Source of the DNA: Sphingomonas populi
GTDB taxonomy: Bacteria > Pseudomonadota > Alphaproteobacteria > Sphingomonadales > Sphingomonadaceae
Assembly: GCF_004208535.1 (NCBI RefSeq)
Contig: NZ_SGIS01000015.1
Location: forward strand, 1-64,000
Reading direction: 5' to 3'
DNA: 64,000 bases
In this document: positions 41,979-51,738 of the stretch, one piece after another
Numbering within the stretch: the stretch's first letter is position 1
Layout of the letters: every line of letters begins with the position of its first letter
Made by a program: the position numbers and the translations under genes
Notes under the pieces: generated by a model
What the model saw: only the letters and a program-made list of their open reading frames with translations
What the model was told of the DNA's origin: nothing
Databases searched by the model: none

Positions 41979-42872
41979 ATGGCGATTTTGGTGACAGGCA
42001 GCACGGGCCGGATCGGCACCGAGCTTTTGAACGCCCTCGACGGACAGGGCGCGGACGTTCGCGCGCTCACCCGTTCGCCCGAAACGGCACAGTTCCCGGC
42101 CGGCGTGACGGCGGTGAAGGGCGATCTCTCGGACATCGACAGCGTGCACGCCGCGCTCGACGGCGTGAGCACGTTGTTCCTGCTCACGCCCAATGTGGCC
42201 GATGAGCTGACTCAGGCGATGCTCGCGCTCAACGCGGCGCGCGATGCCGGCGTGAAGGGGGCCGGCGTGAAGGGTATCGTCTATCTGTCGGTATTTCCCG
42301 GCGAGGCATTCGCCAACCTGCCGCATTTCTCCAGCAAGGTCACGGTCGAACGCATGATCGCCGCCGAGGATTTGCCGGTGACGATCCTGCGCCCCGCCTA
42401 TTTCATCCAGAACGATCTGCAGCAGAAGGACGCGCTGCTCGGCGGCGGGGTGTACGCCATGCCGATCGGCGGCAAGGGCATCTCGATGATCGATGTCCGC
42501 GACATCGCCGAAGCGGCGGCGAAGGAACTGCTGCGTCGCGAACGCGCGAGCGGACCGCTGCCGCCGGAGACCTATACGCTGGCCGGACCGGACGCGTTGA
42601 CCGGTGACTCGGTGGCCTCGCTATGGAGCGCGGCGCTGGGCCGGCCGATCCATTACGCCGGCGACGATCTGACTCAGCTCGAGCAAGCGCTCAAGACGTT
42701 CGCGCCCGCCTGGCTGGTGTATGACATGCTGCTGATGATGCGCCGCTATCAGGCCGATGGCGCGGTCGCGAGCGACGCCGACATCGCCCGGCTGACTGAT
42801 CTGCTCGGCCACGCCCCGCGCAGCTACCGCGATTTCGCGACCGCCGCCGCTGCGGGATGGGCGAAAGGCTGA
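41979..42872 (+). CDS. NmrA-like NAD(P)-binding protein
   Basis: This is a 297-aa atypical short-chain dehydrogenase-like protein. ILVTGSTGRIGTELLNAL is the glycine-rich nucleotide loop. GDLSDIDSVHAALDGVSTLF, LTPNVADEL and LPVTILRPAYFIQN are typical of NmrA/HSCARG proteins, which act as redox sensors or quinone reductases (as QOR2). The Tyr-x-x-x-Lys pair of true dehydrogenases is not evident. ATG 41979 is chosen because the fold starts there. It is probably controlled by the divergent LysR regulator. Confidence 0.85.
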   Translation: MAILVTGSTGRIGTELLNALDGQGADVRALTRSPETAQFPAGVTAVKGDLSDIDSVHAALDGVSTLFLLTPNVADELTQAMLALNAARDAGVKGAGVKGIVYLSVFPGEAFANLPHFSSKVTVERMIAAEDLPVTILRPAYFIQNDLQQKDALLGGGVYAMPIGGKGISMIDVRDIAEAAAKELLRRERASGPLPPETYTLAGPDALTGDSVASLWSAALGRPIHYAGDDLTQLEQALKTFAPAWLVYDMLLMMRRYQADGAVASDADIARLTDLLGHAPRSYRDFATAAAAGWAKG

Positions 42873-42929
42873 GCCGGATCGCGGTGCAATTGCTTGTAAT
42901 GTGCGGTCGGTGCCGCGAAAGGGAGCGGT

Positions 42930-44153
42930 ATGACCGCGCCGACCGCACGCTATCCGATGAGCGAATTCGAGTTCGTCGCGTTCATCGCCGCGTTGATGGC
43001 GGTGAACGCGCTGGGTGTCGATCTGATGCTGCCAGCGCTCGCCGATATCGGGCGCGATCTCGCGATCGTCACCGCGAACGACCGGCAGTGGATCGTCACC
43101 GCCTATATCTTCGGCTTCGGCATCGGGCAGATTTTCTACGGCCCGCTGGCGGATCGGTTCGGGCGCAAGCCCGTGGTGGTGGTGGCGCTCCTGTGTTTCG
43201 TCGGAGCGGCGGTGTTCGCGGCGCATTCGGCGTCGTTCGCGGCACTGCTCGGCGCGCGGGTGTTGCAGGGGTTCACGTCGGCCGCCTCGCGCGTGCTGTC
43301 GGTGGCGATCGTGCGGGATCGCTTCTCCGGGCGGCCGATGGCGCGCACCCTGTCGGTCGCGCAGATGATCTTTTTCGTCTTCCCGATCCTCGCGCCCACC
43401 TTGGGCAGCGCCGTGCTCGCGTTCGGGCCGTGGCGGCTGATCTTCTACGCGCTCGCCACCTATACGCTGGTGGTGTTCGTCTGGGCGCTGGCGCGCTTCG
43501 CCGAGACGTTGCCGCAGGCGCGCCGCGTGCCGATTTCGCTGGCCGCCTTGCGCCAGTCCTACCGGCTGACGCTGACCGACCGTTTCTCGATCGGCTATGC
43601 GGTAAGCAGCGCGCTCACCTTCGGCGGGATCGTTTCGTTCGTCTCGTCGTCGCAGCAGATCTTCGTCGATGAATTCCACGCCGGCGGCAAGTTCACGATC
43701 CTGTTCGCGGTCTGCGCTTTCTCGATGGGGTGCGCGGCCTTTGCCAACAGTCGCCTCGTCGAACGGCTCGGCATGCGGATGATCTCGCAGAGCGCGGTGT
43801 TCGGGCTGATCGCGCTGTCGCTGGTCCATCTGGCTATCATCGCCAGCGGGCATGAGACGCTGGCCACCTACATCGTCTTCCAGGCGCTGAGCATGACGTG
43901 CATCGCCTTGTGCGGATCGAATTTCGGCACGATGGCGATGGAGCGAGTCGGTCATATCGCCGGCACCGCGTCTTCGGTGCAGGGCTTCATCGCCAGCGTC
44001 GGCGCGGTCGCGGTCGCGGCGGTGATCGGGCAATCCTATGACGGCACCACGCTGCCGCTGGCGCTCGGCTATCTCGGTATCGGCCTCGTCGCGCTGGCGC
44101 TGATCCTGTGGATCGAAGGCGGACGGCTGTTTCAGGCGCGCGCCGGCGCATGA
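42930..44153 (+). CDS. Bcr/CflA-type MFS drug-efflux transporter
   Basis: This is a 407-aa inner-membrane protein with 12 hydrophobic spans. FEFVAFIAALMAVNALGVDL, then MLPALADIGRDL, GFGIGQIFYGPLADRFGRKP and LQGFTSAASRVLSVAIVRDR are the motifs of the DHA1 Bcr/CflA subfamily, which exports drugs by proton antiport. ATG 42930 follows AAAGGGAGCGG. Its stop overlaps the next start (ATGA), so it is coupled to the ABC operon. It may work with that operon in resistance or envelope stress. Confidence 0.9.
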   Translation: MTAPTARYPMSEFEFVAFIAALMAVNALGVDLMLPALADIGRDLAIVTANDRQWIVTAYIFGFGIGQIFYGPLADRFGRKPVVVVALLCFVGAAVFAAHSASFAALLGARVLQGFTSAASRVLSVAIVRDRFSGRPMARTLSVAQMIFFVFPILAPTLGSAVLAFGPWRLIFYALATYTLVVFVWALARFAETLPQARRVPISLAALRQSYRLTLTDRFSIGYAVSSALTFGGIVSFVSSSQQIFVDEFHAGGKFTILFAVCAFSMGCAAFANSRLVERLGMRMISQSAVFGLIALSLVHLAIIASGHETLATYIVFQALSMTCIALCGSNFGTMAMERVGHIAGTASSVQGFIASVGAVAVAAVIGQSYDGTTLPLALGYLGIGLVALALILWIEGGRLFQARAGA

Positions 44154-44830
44154 CTCTGCCGCGCCTTGATGTGCGCGCCGTCGGCAAGAGCGTGCCCGGC
44201 CCGCGCCGGCTGTTCGCGGGGCTCGATCTCGCGGTGCAGGGCGGCGAACTGGTCGCGATCCTCGGCGAATCGGGCGTGGGCAAATCGACCTTGCTCAACA
44301 TCCTCGCCGGGCTCGACGACGCCGACGAAGGCACCGTCGCGATCGAGGGCATCACGCTCGGTCCGCTCGACGAGGCGGCGCGCACGCGGCTGCGCCGCGA
44401 GCGGATCGGCTTCGTGTTCCAGGCCTTTCACATCCTGCCGTATCTCACGCTCGCGCAGAACGTCGCGCTGCCGCTCGCTTTGGTGTCTTCCGACGCGCGC
44501 GCCGCGCAAACCCGCGCCGAGGCGATGCTGGAAGCGGTCGGCCTCGGCGGGCGCGGCGGCGGCTATGCGCGCGATCTTTCGGGCGGCGAGTTGCAGCGTG
44601 TCGCCATCGCCCGCGCGCTCGTCCACGCGCCCGCGCTGATCCTCGCCGACGAACCGACCGGCAACCTCGATCCCGAGACCGCCGCGCGCGTGCTGGCATT
44701 GTTCGGCAGCGCGGTGCGCGAGCGTGGCGCGGCCGGCGTGATCGTCACCCATTCCGATGCGACCGCCGCCATAGCCGATCGCGTGTTGACGCTGACGGCC
44801 GAGGGGCTGGTGGAGCGCCGTGGCCGCTGA
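44150..44830 (+). CDS. ABC transporter ATP-binding protein (LolD/MacB-type)
   Basis: This is a 226-aa ATPase of the MacB/LolD group, from ATG 44150 (overlapping the MFS stop). Walker A is LGESGVGKSTLLNIL, the Q-loop is FVFQAFHILPYLTLAQNVAL, the signature is LSGGELQRVAIARALVH, and Walker B is LILADEPTGNLDPETA. It powers the FtsX-like permease whose gene overlaps its end by 11 bases. With the AttH-like gene downstream it forms an AttE-type exporter system. Confidence 0.92.
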   Translation: MTLPRLDVRAVGKSVPGPRRLFAGLDLAVQGGELVAILGESGVGKSTLLNILAGLDDADEGTVAIEGITLGPLDEAARTRLRRERIGFVFQAFHILPYLTLAQNVALPLALVSSDARAAQTRAEAMLEAVGLGGRGGGYARDLSGGELQRVAIARALVHAPALILADEPTGNLDPETAARVLALFGSAVRERGAAGVIVTHSDATAAIADRVLTLTAEGLVERRGR

Positions 44831-47333
44831 ACCGGGGCTTTGGTCGGGCCGGCTCGCGCTTGGCTGGCTGATCGGCGGCGAGTGGCGCTTCCATCCGGGC
44901 CGCTTCCTGCTGACGGCGGTGGCGATCGCGGTGGGGGTGGCGCTGGGCTTCGCGGTCCATCTCATCAACGGCTCGGCGCTTGCCTCGTTCGACGGCGCGG
45001 TGCGCGGGGTCGGCGGCGGCGCTGAGTTGTCAGTGCGCGCGACCAGCCCGCTCGGCTTCGATGAGCACCTCTACCCCCGCGTGGCGCGTGCCGTCGGCGT
45101 GCGCGACGCCAGCCCGGTGGTGAAGCTCGATGCGCGCATCGGCACCGCGCGGCTGACTTTGCTCGGCCTCGACGTGATCCGTGCCGCTGCCGTCACGCCA
45201 GCGCTGATCGGCATCGCGCCCGAACGGGGCAACGACACGATGTTCGCTGAAGATGCCGTGTTCCTGTCGCGCGCCGCGCTCGCGCAGGCGGGCACGCGGA
45301 TCGGCGCGCGCGTAACCGTCACCGCCAACGGGCGAAGCGTGCCGCTGCGGATCGCCGGCACGCTGCCCGGCGCGGGCGATACCGCGTCGCTCGCGGTGAT
45401 CGACATCGCCGCCGCGCAGTGGCGCTTCGGGCGGCTCGGCAAGCTCGACCGGATCGATCTCGCCGTCTCGGACCGTGCCGCCGCCGAGGCCGCACTCGCG
45501 AACCTGCCAGATGCGAGCCTCTCCGCCGCCGAGGCGCAGAACGCGCAGGGCGATGCTCTGTCGCGCGCCTACCGGGTCAATCTCGACATGCTCGCCTTGG
45601 TCGCGCTGCTCACCGGCGGCTTCCTCGTTTATTCGGCGCAGTCGCTGTCGGTGGCGCGTCGCCAACGCGCCTTCGCGCTGCTCCGCACGCTCGGCATGCC
45701 GCGCGGCGGCGTGGTCGCGGCGGTCGCGGTTGAGGGGCTGGCGATCGGCGTAGTCGGCGCGGGCGTTGGCCTCGCGGCGGGCTATGCGATGGCATGGGCG
45801 GCGCTGCACTGGTTCGGTGGCGATCTCGGCGCAGGCTATTTCGGCGGCGGCACGGTGCGGCTCGCCTTCCAGCCCGGCGCGGCGTTCGGCTTCTTCGCGC
45901 TCGGCCTCGCCGCCGCCGCGCTCGGCAGTGCCATACCCGCGCGGCTGGCGGCACGCGCCGCACCCGCCGCCGCGCTCAAGAACGCCGGCGACGTGCTCGA
46001 TCCGCGCGCGCGTGTCGCATGGTGGCCGGCGGCGGTGTTGCTGGTCGTCGGCGGCGCGGTGACCTTGCTGCCGCCGGTCGGCGGGCTGCCGCTGTTCGGC
46101 TTCACCGGCATGGCGCTGCTGCTCGCCGGCGGTGTGGCCGGGGTGCCGTGGTTCGCGCGCGTACTGCTGACCCCGCTCGCACGGCGGAGCGGCGCCTCTG
46201 TGCCGCGCCGGCTCGCGATCCGCCACCTCCACGGCGCGCCCAATGACGCTGCGACGGCTTTGTGCGGCATCGTCGCTTCGACCGCGCTGATGATCGCGAT
46301 GGCGACGATGATCACCAGTTTTCGCGGCGCGGTCGATGATTGGCTCGGTCAGGTACTCGGTGCCGACCTCTATCTGCGCACGAACGCGGGCGCGGTGTTC
46401 GATCCCGCCGCGCAAGCCCGGCTCGCCGCGACCCCCGGCGTCGCCCGCGCCGCGTTCAGCCGCCAACTCCCGCTGACGATCGCGCCCGATCGCCCGCCGA
46501 TCACGCTGATCGCCCGCCCCGAGCAAGGCACGCGTGATCCGTTGCGCGTCCTGATCGCGCCCGCCGTGCCGCTCCCGCCCGGCGCGCGTCCGGTCTGGGT
46601 GTCGGAACCGGCGCAACGGCTCTACGGCTGGAACCCCGGTGACAGTCTGACCCTGCCGATTGGCGGCGGCGCGCGCTTCACCGTCGCGGGGGTGTGGCGC
46701 GATTACGGGCGGCAGACCGGCGCGGTGCTGGTCGATGCGCAGGACTATCAGCGCCTCACCGGCGACACCGGCCGCGACGAACTCGCGGCGATGCTGCGCC
46801 CCGGCGCCGATGCCGGAGCCGTAACCGCCGCGATACAGGCGCGGCTGCCGGCGGATCTGCGCGATCAGGTCGAGATCACCCGGCCAGCCACGCTGCGCCG
46901 CTTCGCGCTGACGTTGTTCGATCGCAGTTTCGCCGTCACCTATCTGCTCGAAGCGATTGCCATCCTCGTCGGTCTCGCCGGCGTCGCCGCGACCATCTCG
47001 GCGCAGACGATGGCGCGCGAGCGCGAGTTCGGCATGCTCCGCCACCTCGGTCTCACCCGCCGCCAGCTCACCGCGATGCTCGCGACCGAAGGCGCTTTGG
47101 TCGGGCTGACCGGCGCGCTCGCCGGCATCGCGCTCGGGCTGGTGCTGGCGCAAGTGTTGATCCACGTCATCAACCCGCAGTCGTTCAACTTCACGATGAG
47201 CACGCGAATTCCGCTCGGCACGCTCGCGGCGGTGGCGGCGGCGCTGTCGGGCGCGGCGGCGGCGACCGCGATCCTCGCCGGTCGTCGCGCGACCGCGCGC
47301 GGGGCTGTGCAATCGGTTCGGGAGGATTGGTGA
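44820..47333 (+). CDS. FtsX-type ABC permease, fused AttF/AttG-like
   Basis: This is an 837-aa membrane protein from GTG 44820. It contains two FtsX domains in one chain: spans near residue 25..45, a periplasmic domain, three spans at about 255..390, three further spans in the centre, a second periplasmic part, and three spans at the end (LLEAIAILVGLAGVAATISA, then GALVGLTGALAGIALGLVLA). Between them lies a MacB-like periplasmic core. Systems of this type usually have two permeases, so the protein looks like a fusion. With the ATPase and AttH-like protein it should move a lipid-like or envelope substrate; the substrate is not known. Confidence 0.88.
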   Translation: MAAEPGLWSGRLALGWLIGGEWRFHPGRFLLTAVAIAVGVALGFAVHLINGSALASFDGAVRGVGGGAELSVRATSPLGFDEHLYPRVARAVGVRDASPVVKLDARIGTARLTLLGLDVIRAAAVTPALIGIAPERGNDTMFAEDAVFLSRAALAQAGTRIGARVTVTANGRSVPLRIAGTLPGAGDTASLAVIDIAAAQWRFGRLGKLDRIDLAVSDRAAAEAALANLPDASLSAAEAQNAQGDALSRAYRVNLDMLALVALLTGGFLVYSAQSLSVARRQRAFALLRTLGMPRGGVVAAVAVEGLAIGVVGAGVGLAAGYAMAWAALHWFGGDLGAGYFGGGTVRLAFQPGAAFGFFALGLAAAALGSAIPARLAARAAPAAALKNAGDVLDPRARVAWWPAAVLLVVGGAVTLLPPVGGLPLFGFTGMALLLAGGVAGVPWFARVLLTPLARRSGASVPRRLAIRHLHGAPNDAATALCGIVASTALMIAMATMITSFRGAVDDWLGQVLGADLYLRTNAGAVFDPAAQARLAATPGVARAAFSRQLPLTIAPDRPPITLIARPEQGTRDPLRVLIAPAVPLPPGARPVWVSEPAQRLYGWNPGDSLTLPIGGGARFTVAGVWRDYGRQTGAVLVDAQDYQRLTGDTGRDELAAMLRPGADAGAVTAAIQARLPADLRDQVEITRPATLRRFALTLFDRSFAVTYLLEAIAILVGLAGVAATISAQTMAREREFGMLRHLGLTRRQLTAMLATEGALVGLTGALAGIALGLVLAQVLIHVINPQSFNFTMSTRIPLGTLAAVAAALSGAAAATAILAGRRATARGAVQSVREDW

Positions 47334-48388
47334 TGCTGCGCTGGATATTCGGCCTCGCGCTTGCCGCCGCCGCGCCGGCCGCGACGCCCTATCCGGTGGT
47401 CCAGCCCGGCATCGTGCTGCGTTTTCCGCAAGACCACGGCGCGCATCCCGCGTTCCGCACCGAATGGTGGTATGTCACCGGCTGGCTGCGCACCGCGCGC
47501 GGCGGCGATCTCGGCTTCCAGGTGACGTTCTTCCGCACCCGCCCGCAGACCGACCCGCGCAACCCGAGCCACTTCGCGCCAACGCAGGTGTTGTTCGCGC
47601 ACGCCGCTCTGTCCGACCCGAAGACCGGCCGCCTGCTCCACGGCGAGCGCGCCGCCCGCGCCGGCTTCGGGTTGGCGCAGGCGCGAGCAGGGGACGCCGA
47701 TGTCGCGATCCGCGACTGGCGGATGCGGCGGCTTCCTGACGGGCGCTGGGCGACTGAGGTCAACGCCGATGGTTTCGCGCTGACGCTGGCGCTCAGCCCG
47801 CCCCAGCCGCCGCTGCCGCAAGGGCAGGGGGGCTACAGCCGCAAGGGTCCGCGCCCAGAAGAGGCGAGCTATTATTACTCGATCCCGCATCTGCGCGTCA
47901 GCGGCCGCGTGACGCGGGGCAACGCGGTCGAGCCGGTGACCGGCGAGGCGTGGCTCGATCGCGAATGGTCGTCCGACTATCTGGCGCCGCAAGCGCAGGG
48001 GTGGGACTGGACTGGCCTCAACTTCGACGACGGCAGCGCGCTGATGGCGTTCCGCATCCGCCGCAAGGGGGGCGGCACGCTCTGGGCGGGTGGCGCCTTC
48101 CGCCGCGCCGACGGTATGCGGACGGTGTTCGCCCCCGGCGACGTGTCGTTCCGCCCGCTCGCCACCTGGCGCAGCCCCGCCACCGGCGCGACCTATCCGG
48201 TCGCGCAGCAGCTCAGCGTGCGGCTGGCCGACGGCATCCACCGCTGGCGCCTGCAACCGTTGTTCGCCGCGCAGGAACTCGACACCCGCCGCAGCGGCAT
48301 GCCGGTCTATTGGGAAGGCGCGGTGCGGACGCAGGGCGGGCGCGGCTATCTCGAACTGACCGGCTACGACAAGCCGCTGGCGATGTAA
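47333..48388 (+). CDS. AttH/CrtC-like lipocalin-fold protein
   Basis: This is a 351-aa exported protein starting at ATG 47333, overlapping the permease stop. The signal-like start MLRWIFGLALAAAAPAA is followed by VVQPGIVLRFPQDHGAHPAF and RTEWWYVTGWL, then GDLGFQVTFFR, the hallmark of the AttH/carotenoid 1,2-hydratase family (two linked lipocalin domains). Later parts are VTGEAWLDREWSSDYL, GWDWTGLNFDDGSALMAFRI and LTGYDKPLAM. It is the periplasmic partner of the Att-type ABC exporter. The segment PPQPPLPQGQGGYSRKGPRP (about 163..182) is a Pro/Gly-rich insertion not expected in the fold. Its stop touches the kdpE stop. Confidence 0.88.
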   Translation: MLRWIFGLALAAAAPAATPYPVVQPGIVLRFPQDHGAHPAFRTEWWYVTGWLRTARGGDLGFQVTFFRTRPQTDPRNPSHFAPTQVLFAHAALSDPKTGRLLHGERAARAGFGLAQARAGDADVAIRDWRMRRLPDGRWATEVNADGFALTLALSPPQPPLPQGQGGYSRKGPRPEEASYYYSIPHLRVSGRVTRGNAVEPVTGEAWLDREWSSDYLAPQAQGWDWTGLNFDDGSALMAFRIRRKGGGTLWAGGAFRRADGMRTVFAPGDVSFRPLATWRSPATGATYPVAQQLSVRLADGIHRWRLQPLFAAQELDTRRSGMPVYWEGAVRTQGGRGYLELTGYDKPLAM

Positions 48389-49075
48389 TCACCCCGGCGT
48401 CAGCAGCCGGTATCCCACGCCGAGTTCGTTCGCGACCACCGAACCGATCGCATCGGCCGCTTCGATCTTCTGTCGCAAATTGCGGATGACGATGCGCAGA
48501 TACTCGATCTTGCGGTCATGATCGAGCGGCCACGCCGCCGCGAGGATGCGCTGGTGCGTCACCACGCGCCCCGGCGCTTCGGCGAGGCACGCCAGCACGT
48601 CATATTCCTTGCGCGTCAGATGCACCTCTTCGCCCGCGCGGCGGACGCGGCGGTGTTCGAAATCGATCTCGACGTCGCCAGCGCGCAGCGTCTTCGGCTT
48701 CGGACGATGGCCGGTGTGGCGCAACGCCACCCGCAGCCGTGCGAGCAATTCCTCCGAATCGAACGGCTTGGTGACATAGTCGTCGGCGCCGAGATCGAGC
48801 GCGGCGACCTTCTGATCGGTCTCGTCACGCGCCGAAACGACGAGGATCGTCGCCTCACCCATCTTGCGCAGCAACGGCACCAGCGAAAGCCCGTCACGGT
48901 CAGGCAGGCCGAGATCGAGCAGGATCGCGGTCGGCGCATGCCGTTCCGCCGCCTTGAGCGCTTCGCCGCCATTCGCCGCCTCGACCACAGTATAGCCGGC
49001 GCGTTCGAGCGTGTTGCGCAGCAGCCGGCGGATCGATTGCTCGTCATCGACGACGAGGATGGTGGCGTCGCTCAC
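48389..49075 (-). CDS. kdpE: KdpE response regulator
   Basis: This is a 228-aa OmpR-type regulator of the potassium transport operon. Receiver domain 1..120: ILVVDDEQSIRRLL, phospho-acceptor D54 in LLDLGLPDRDG, and the VTKPFDSEEL lysine. The winged helix (130..228) has HLTRKEYDVLACLAEAPGRV and YLRIVIRNLRQKIE. The GTG start overlaps the kdpD stop (GTGA). It is the last gene of the kdp operon. Confidence 0.95.
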   Translation of the reverse strand: MSDATILVVDDEQSIRRLLRNTLERAGYTVVEAANGGEALKAAERHAPTAILLDLGLPDRDGLSLVPLLRKMGEATILVVSARDETDQKVAALDLGADDYVTKPFDSEELLARLRVALRHTGHRPKPKTLRAGDVEIDFEHRRVRRAGEEVHLTRKEYDVLACLAEAPGRVVTHQRILAAAWPLDHDRKIEYLRIVIRNLRQKIEAADAIGSVVANELGVGYRLLTPG

Positions 49076-51738
49076 AGGATCAAATCTCCGTCGCTGTCGC
49101 GGACCAGCAGCGCTTTCGGGAAGATCAGCCGGAAGTCTGCGCCGGTGCCATCCTCGCGGTTGCCGGCGCGCACCGCCATGCCCATCGCCTCTGCGAACGC
49201 CTTGACGATGGCGAGGCCAAGCCCGGTGCCGCCGATCTGGCGGTCCGATCCCTGCAACCGCCGGAACGTCTCGAACACCTCGCTCTCGCGCCCCGGCGGG
49301 AGGCCCGGCCCCTGATCGAGCACCGACAGCGTCAGCGTGTCGTGGCGATGCACCCCGCGCACCGTCACCGGCGTACCCGGATCGGCATAGCGGCCGGCAT
49401 TGTCGAGCAGGTTGAGCAGGCAATGGTGGAGCAATTGCGGATCGACCCGCACCAGCGGCAGATTGGGCGGCACCTCGAGCACGATCGCATGCCCCTCCAG
49501 CGCGCGCCGCGCGTCCTGCGCCGCGCCGGCGACGGCATCGGACAGATCGACCGGCTCGAGCGCCAGCGTCAGCGCGCCCGCTTCGACTCGCGCCATGTCG
49601 AGCAGATTGGCGACGAAGCGGTTGAGCCGCGCCGATTCGCTCTGGAGCGTGGCGATCAATTCGGGCGTCGCGCCCTGATCGAGCTGGCCGGCGGCGGCGA
49701 TCATCGCGGTCAGCGGCGTGCGCAGATCGTGGCTCACCGAGGAGAGCAGGGCCGCGCGCAGCCGGTCGCGCTCGCGCAGGCGATCGACGTCGCGCATGTC
49801 CGCCTCCAGCCGCAACCGTTCGAGCAAAAGCGCGGCCTGGTCGATCAGCCCGGTCAGCAGCGGCAGTTGGTCGGCGCGCAGCGGTTCGGCGCTGTCGTCG
49901 CGCGCCATGCCCAGCACCGCCAGCGTCCGCTCGCCCGCGCGCATCGGCCGGAACAGCCATTCGGAGGCGGCGAGCGTGTCCGATCCGCGCCCGGCCGGCG
50001 TGCCGGTGTCGAGCGCCCATTGCGCGGCGGCGAGTTCCATCGTCTCCAGCCGCACCTCGGTATTGGCGGCTTGGAGGACGAGGCCGGTGCCGGTCGGGGC
50101 GGGGACGAGCAGCATCGTGCGGAAATCGAACAGCCGCCCGATCTCCTCGCAGATCGCGCGCGACAGCGCTTCGGCATCGTTGATCGCGCCAAGCTGGCGC
50201 AGGAACCCGGCGAGCGCGGCATTGGCGCGCGCGCTGGCGGCGGCGAGATCGGCCTGCGCGCGCACCCGCGAGGTAAGCTGGCTGGTCGCCAGCGCCACGC
50301 CGAGCAGCACCAGCACCGAGATGACGTTCTCGGGGTTGTTGATCGTCAGCGTGCCCGTCGGCGGCAGGAAGAAGAAATTATAGGCGAGCGACGACAGCAC
50401 CCCCGCGAACAGCCCGGTGCGCAGCCCGAACAGGCTCGCCGCCGCCATCACCGGCAGCAGATACAGCAAGGCGACGTTGCCGAGGTTGAGGATGTGGAAC
50501 AGCCCGTTGGCGAAGGCGGTGACGCCGCCGACCATCAGCGCGGTCCACGCATAGCCGGCGCGGCTGCCCCAATGGCCGGGGCGAAGCCGCAGCTTGGGTG
50601 CGGTCGCGCCCTCGATCGGCAGGACATGCACCGCCACGCCCGGCGTCTCGCGCACCAGCCGATCGACCACCGAGCCGTGGCGAAGCTCGAACCAGCGCGA
50701 GCGTACCGATTTGCCGACGACGAGCTGGGTCGCGCGCGCGTTCGCCGAAAACGCCTTCAGCCCCTCGATCACCGAAGCCGCCGGCACCGTCGCGGCGGCC
50801 GCGCCGAGCTGCGTGGCGAGGTTGAGCACCTTGGCGATCTGACGATGTTCGTCGTCGCTGAACCCCTGCGTGCGCGGCGTTTCGACATGCACGGCTGTCC
50901 AGGGCGCGTGCAGCGCGTCGGCGATCCGCTTGGCGGCGCGCACCAGCCCCTCGGCGCCGGGCACCTCGCTGACCGCGACGACGATCCGCTCGCTTCCCGC
51001 CCAGGTGCCGCCGACGCCGAGCGCGCGGACATGTTCGAGCATTTGCACATCGACCGCCTGCGCCGCACGCCGCAGCGCCAGTTCGCGAAGCGCCGACAGG
51101 TTCGATTTGGAGAAGAAGTGCGACAGCGCCCGCGTCGCCTCCTGCGGCAGATAGACCTTGCCATCCTTCAGCCGCTCGATCAGCTCGTCGGGCGGGATAT
51201 CGACCACCTCGATCTCGGCGTTTTCGAGAATGCTGTCGGGCACCGTCTCGCGCACCCGCACGCGTGTGAAGGAGGCGACGACATCGTTGAGGCTCTCGAC
51301 ATGCTGGATGTTGAGCGTCGAATAGACGTCGATCCCGGCATCGAGCAGTTCGACGACATCCTGATAGCGTTTGGGATGGCGGCTGCCCGGCGCATTGGTA
51401 TGGGCGAGCTCGTCGACCAGCACGAGCCGGGGGCTGCGCGCGAGGATCGCGTCGAGGTCCATTTCCTGGAGCGTCCCGCCGGCATGGGCGACGGGACGGC
51501 GCGGTACGATTTCATAGCCGCGCGTCAGTTGTTCGGTCTCGACCCGCCCGTGCGTCTCGACCACGCCGATGACGACGTCCACGCCGGCCTTGATACGGCT
51601 GCGCCCGTCGCTCAGCATCTCGAAGGTCTTGCCGACGCCGGGCGCCGCCCCGAGGAAGATCTTCAGCCGCCCCTTACCCTCCTGCGCCGCCTGGCGCAGC
51701 AGGGCATCGGGGGAGGGGCGGCCGGTCGTGTCGGTCAA
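49072..51738 (-). CDS. kdpD: KdpD osmosensitive potassium sensor kinase
   Basis: This is an 888-aa sensor kinase. The N-terminal KdpD domain has Walker A-like GAAPGVGKT (30..38), VDELAHTNAPGSRHPKRYQD and a Usp-like domain (to about 370). Four short membrane spans follow (about 390..490), then a GAF-like domain, the H-box SSVSHDLRTPL and the ATPase end GGTGLGLAIVKAF. It phosphorylates KdpE when potassium is low. Its start overlaps the kdpC stop by four bases. All catalytic parts are intact. Confidence 0.95.
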   Translation of the reverse strand: MTDTTGRPSPDALLRQAAQEGKGRLKIFLGAAPGVGKTFEMLSDGRSRIKAGVDVVIGVVETHGRVETEQLTRGYEIVPRRPVAHAGGTLQEMDLDAILARSPRLVLVDELAHTNAPGSRHPKRYQDVVELLDAGIDVYSTLNIQHVESLNDVVASFTRVRVRETVPDSILENAEIEVVDIPPDELIERLKDGKVYLPQEATRALSHFFSKSNLSALRELALRRAAQAVDVQMLEHVRALGVGGTWAGSERIVVAVSEVPGAEGLVRAAKRIADALHAPWTAVHVETPRTQGFSDDEHRQIAKVLNLATQLGAAAATVPAASVIEGLKAFSANARATQLVVGKSVRSRWFELRHGSVVDRLVRETPGVAVHVLPIEGATAPKLRLRPGHWGSRAGYAWTALMVGGVTAFANGLFHILNLGNVALLYLLPVMAAASLFGLRTGLFAGVLSSLAYNFFFLPPTGTLTINNPENVISVLVLLGVALATSQLTSRVRAQADLAAASARANAALAGFLRQLGAINDAEALSRAICEEIGRLFDFRTMLLVPAPTGTGLVLQAANTEVRLETMELAAAQWALDTGTPAGRGSDTLAASEWLFRPMRAGERTLAVLGMARDDSAEPLRADQLPLLTGLIDQAALLLERLRLEADMRDVDRLRERDRLRAALLSSVSHDLRTPLTAMIAAAGQLDQGATPELIATLQSESARLNRFVANLLDMARVEAGALTLALEPVDLSDAVAGAAQDARRALEGHAIVLEVPPNLPLVRVDPQLLHHCLLNLLDNAGRYADPGTPVTVRGVHRHDTLTLSVLDQGPGLPPGRESEVFETFRRLQGSDRQIGGTGLGLAIVKAFAEAMGMAVRAGNREDGTGADFRLIFPKALLVRDSDGDLIL

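Noticed and set aside
42621..44033. 470-codon minus-strand frame opposite the MFS gene
   Set aside because: His/Arg/Asp-rich shadow; the MFS protein has clear family motifs.
45030..47312. 760-codon minus-strand frame opposite the ABC permease
   Set aside because: Arg/Glu/Gln-rich shadow with no motif.
47790..47870. Repeat-derived insertion in the AttH-like gene
   Set aside because: The Pro/Gly-rich segment does not match the nearby palindromic repeat unit closely enough to call it an inserted copy.
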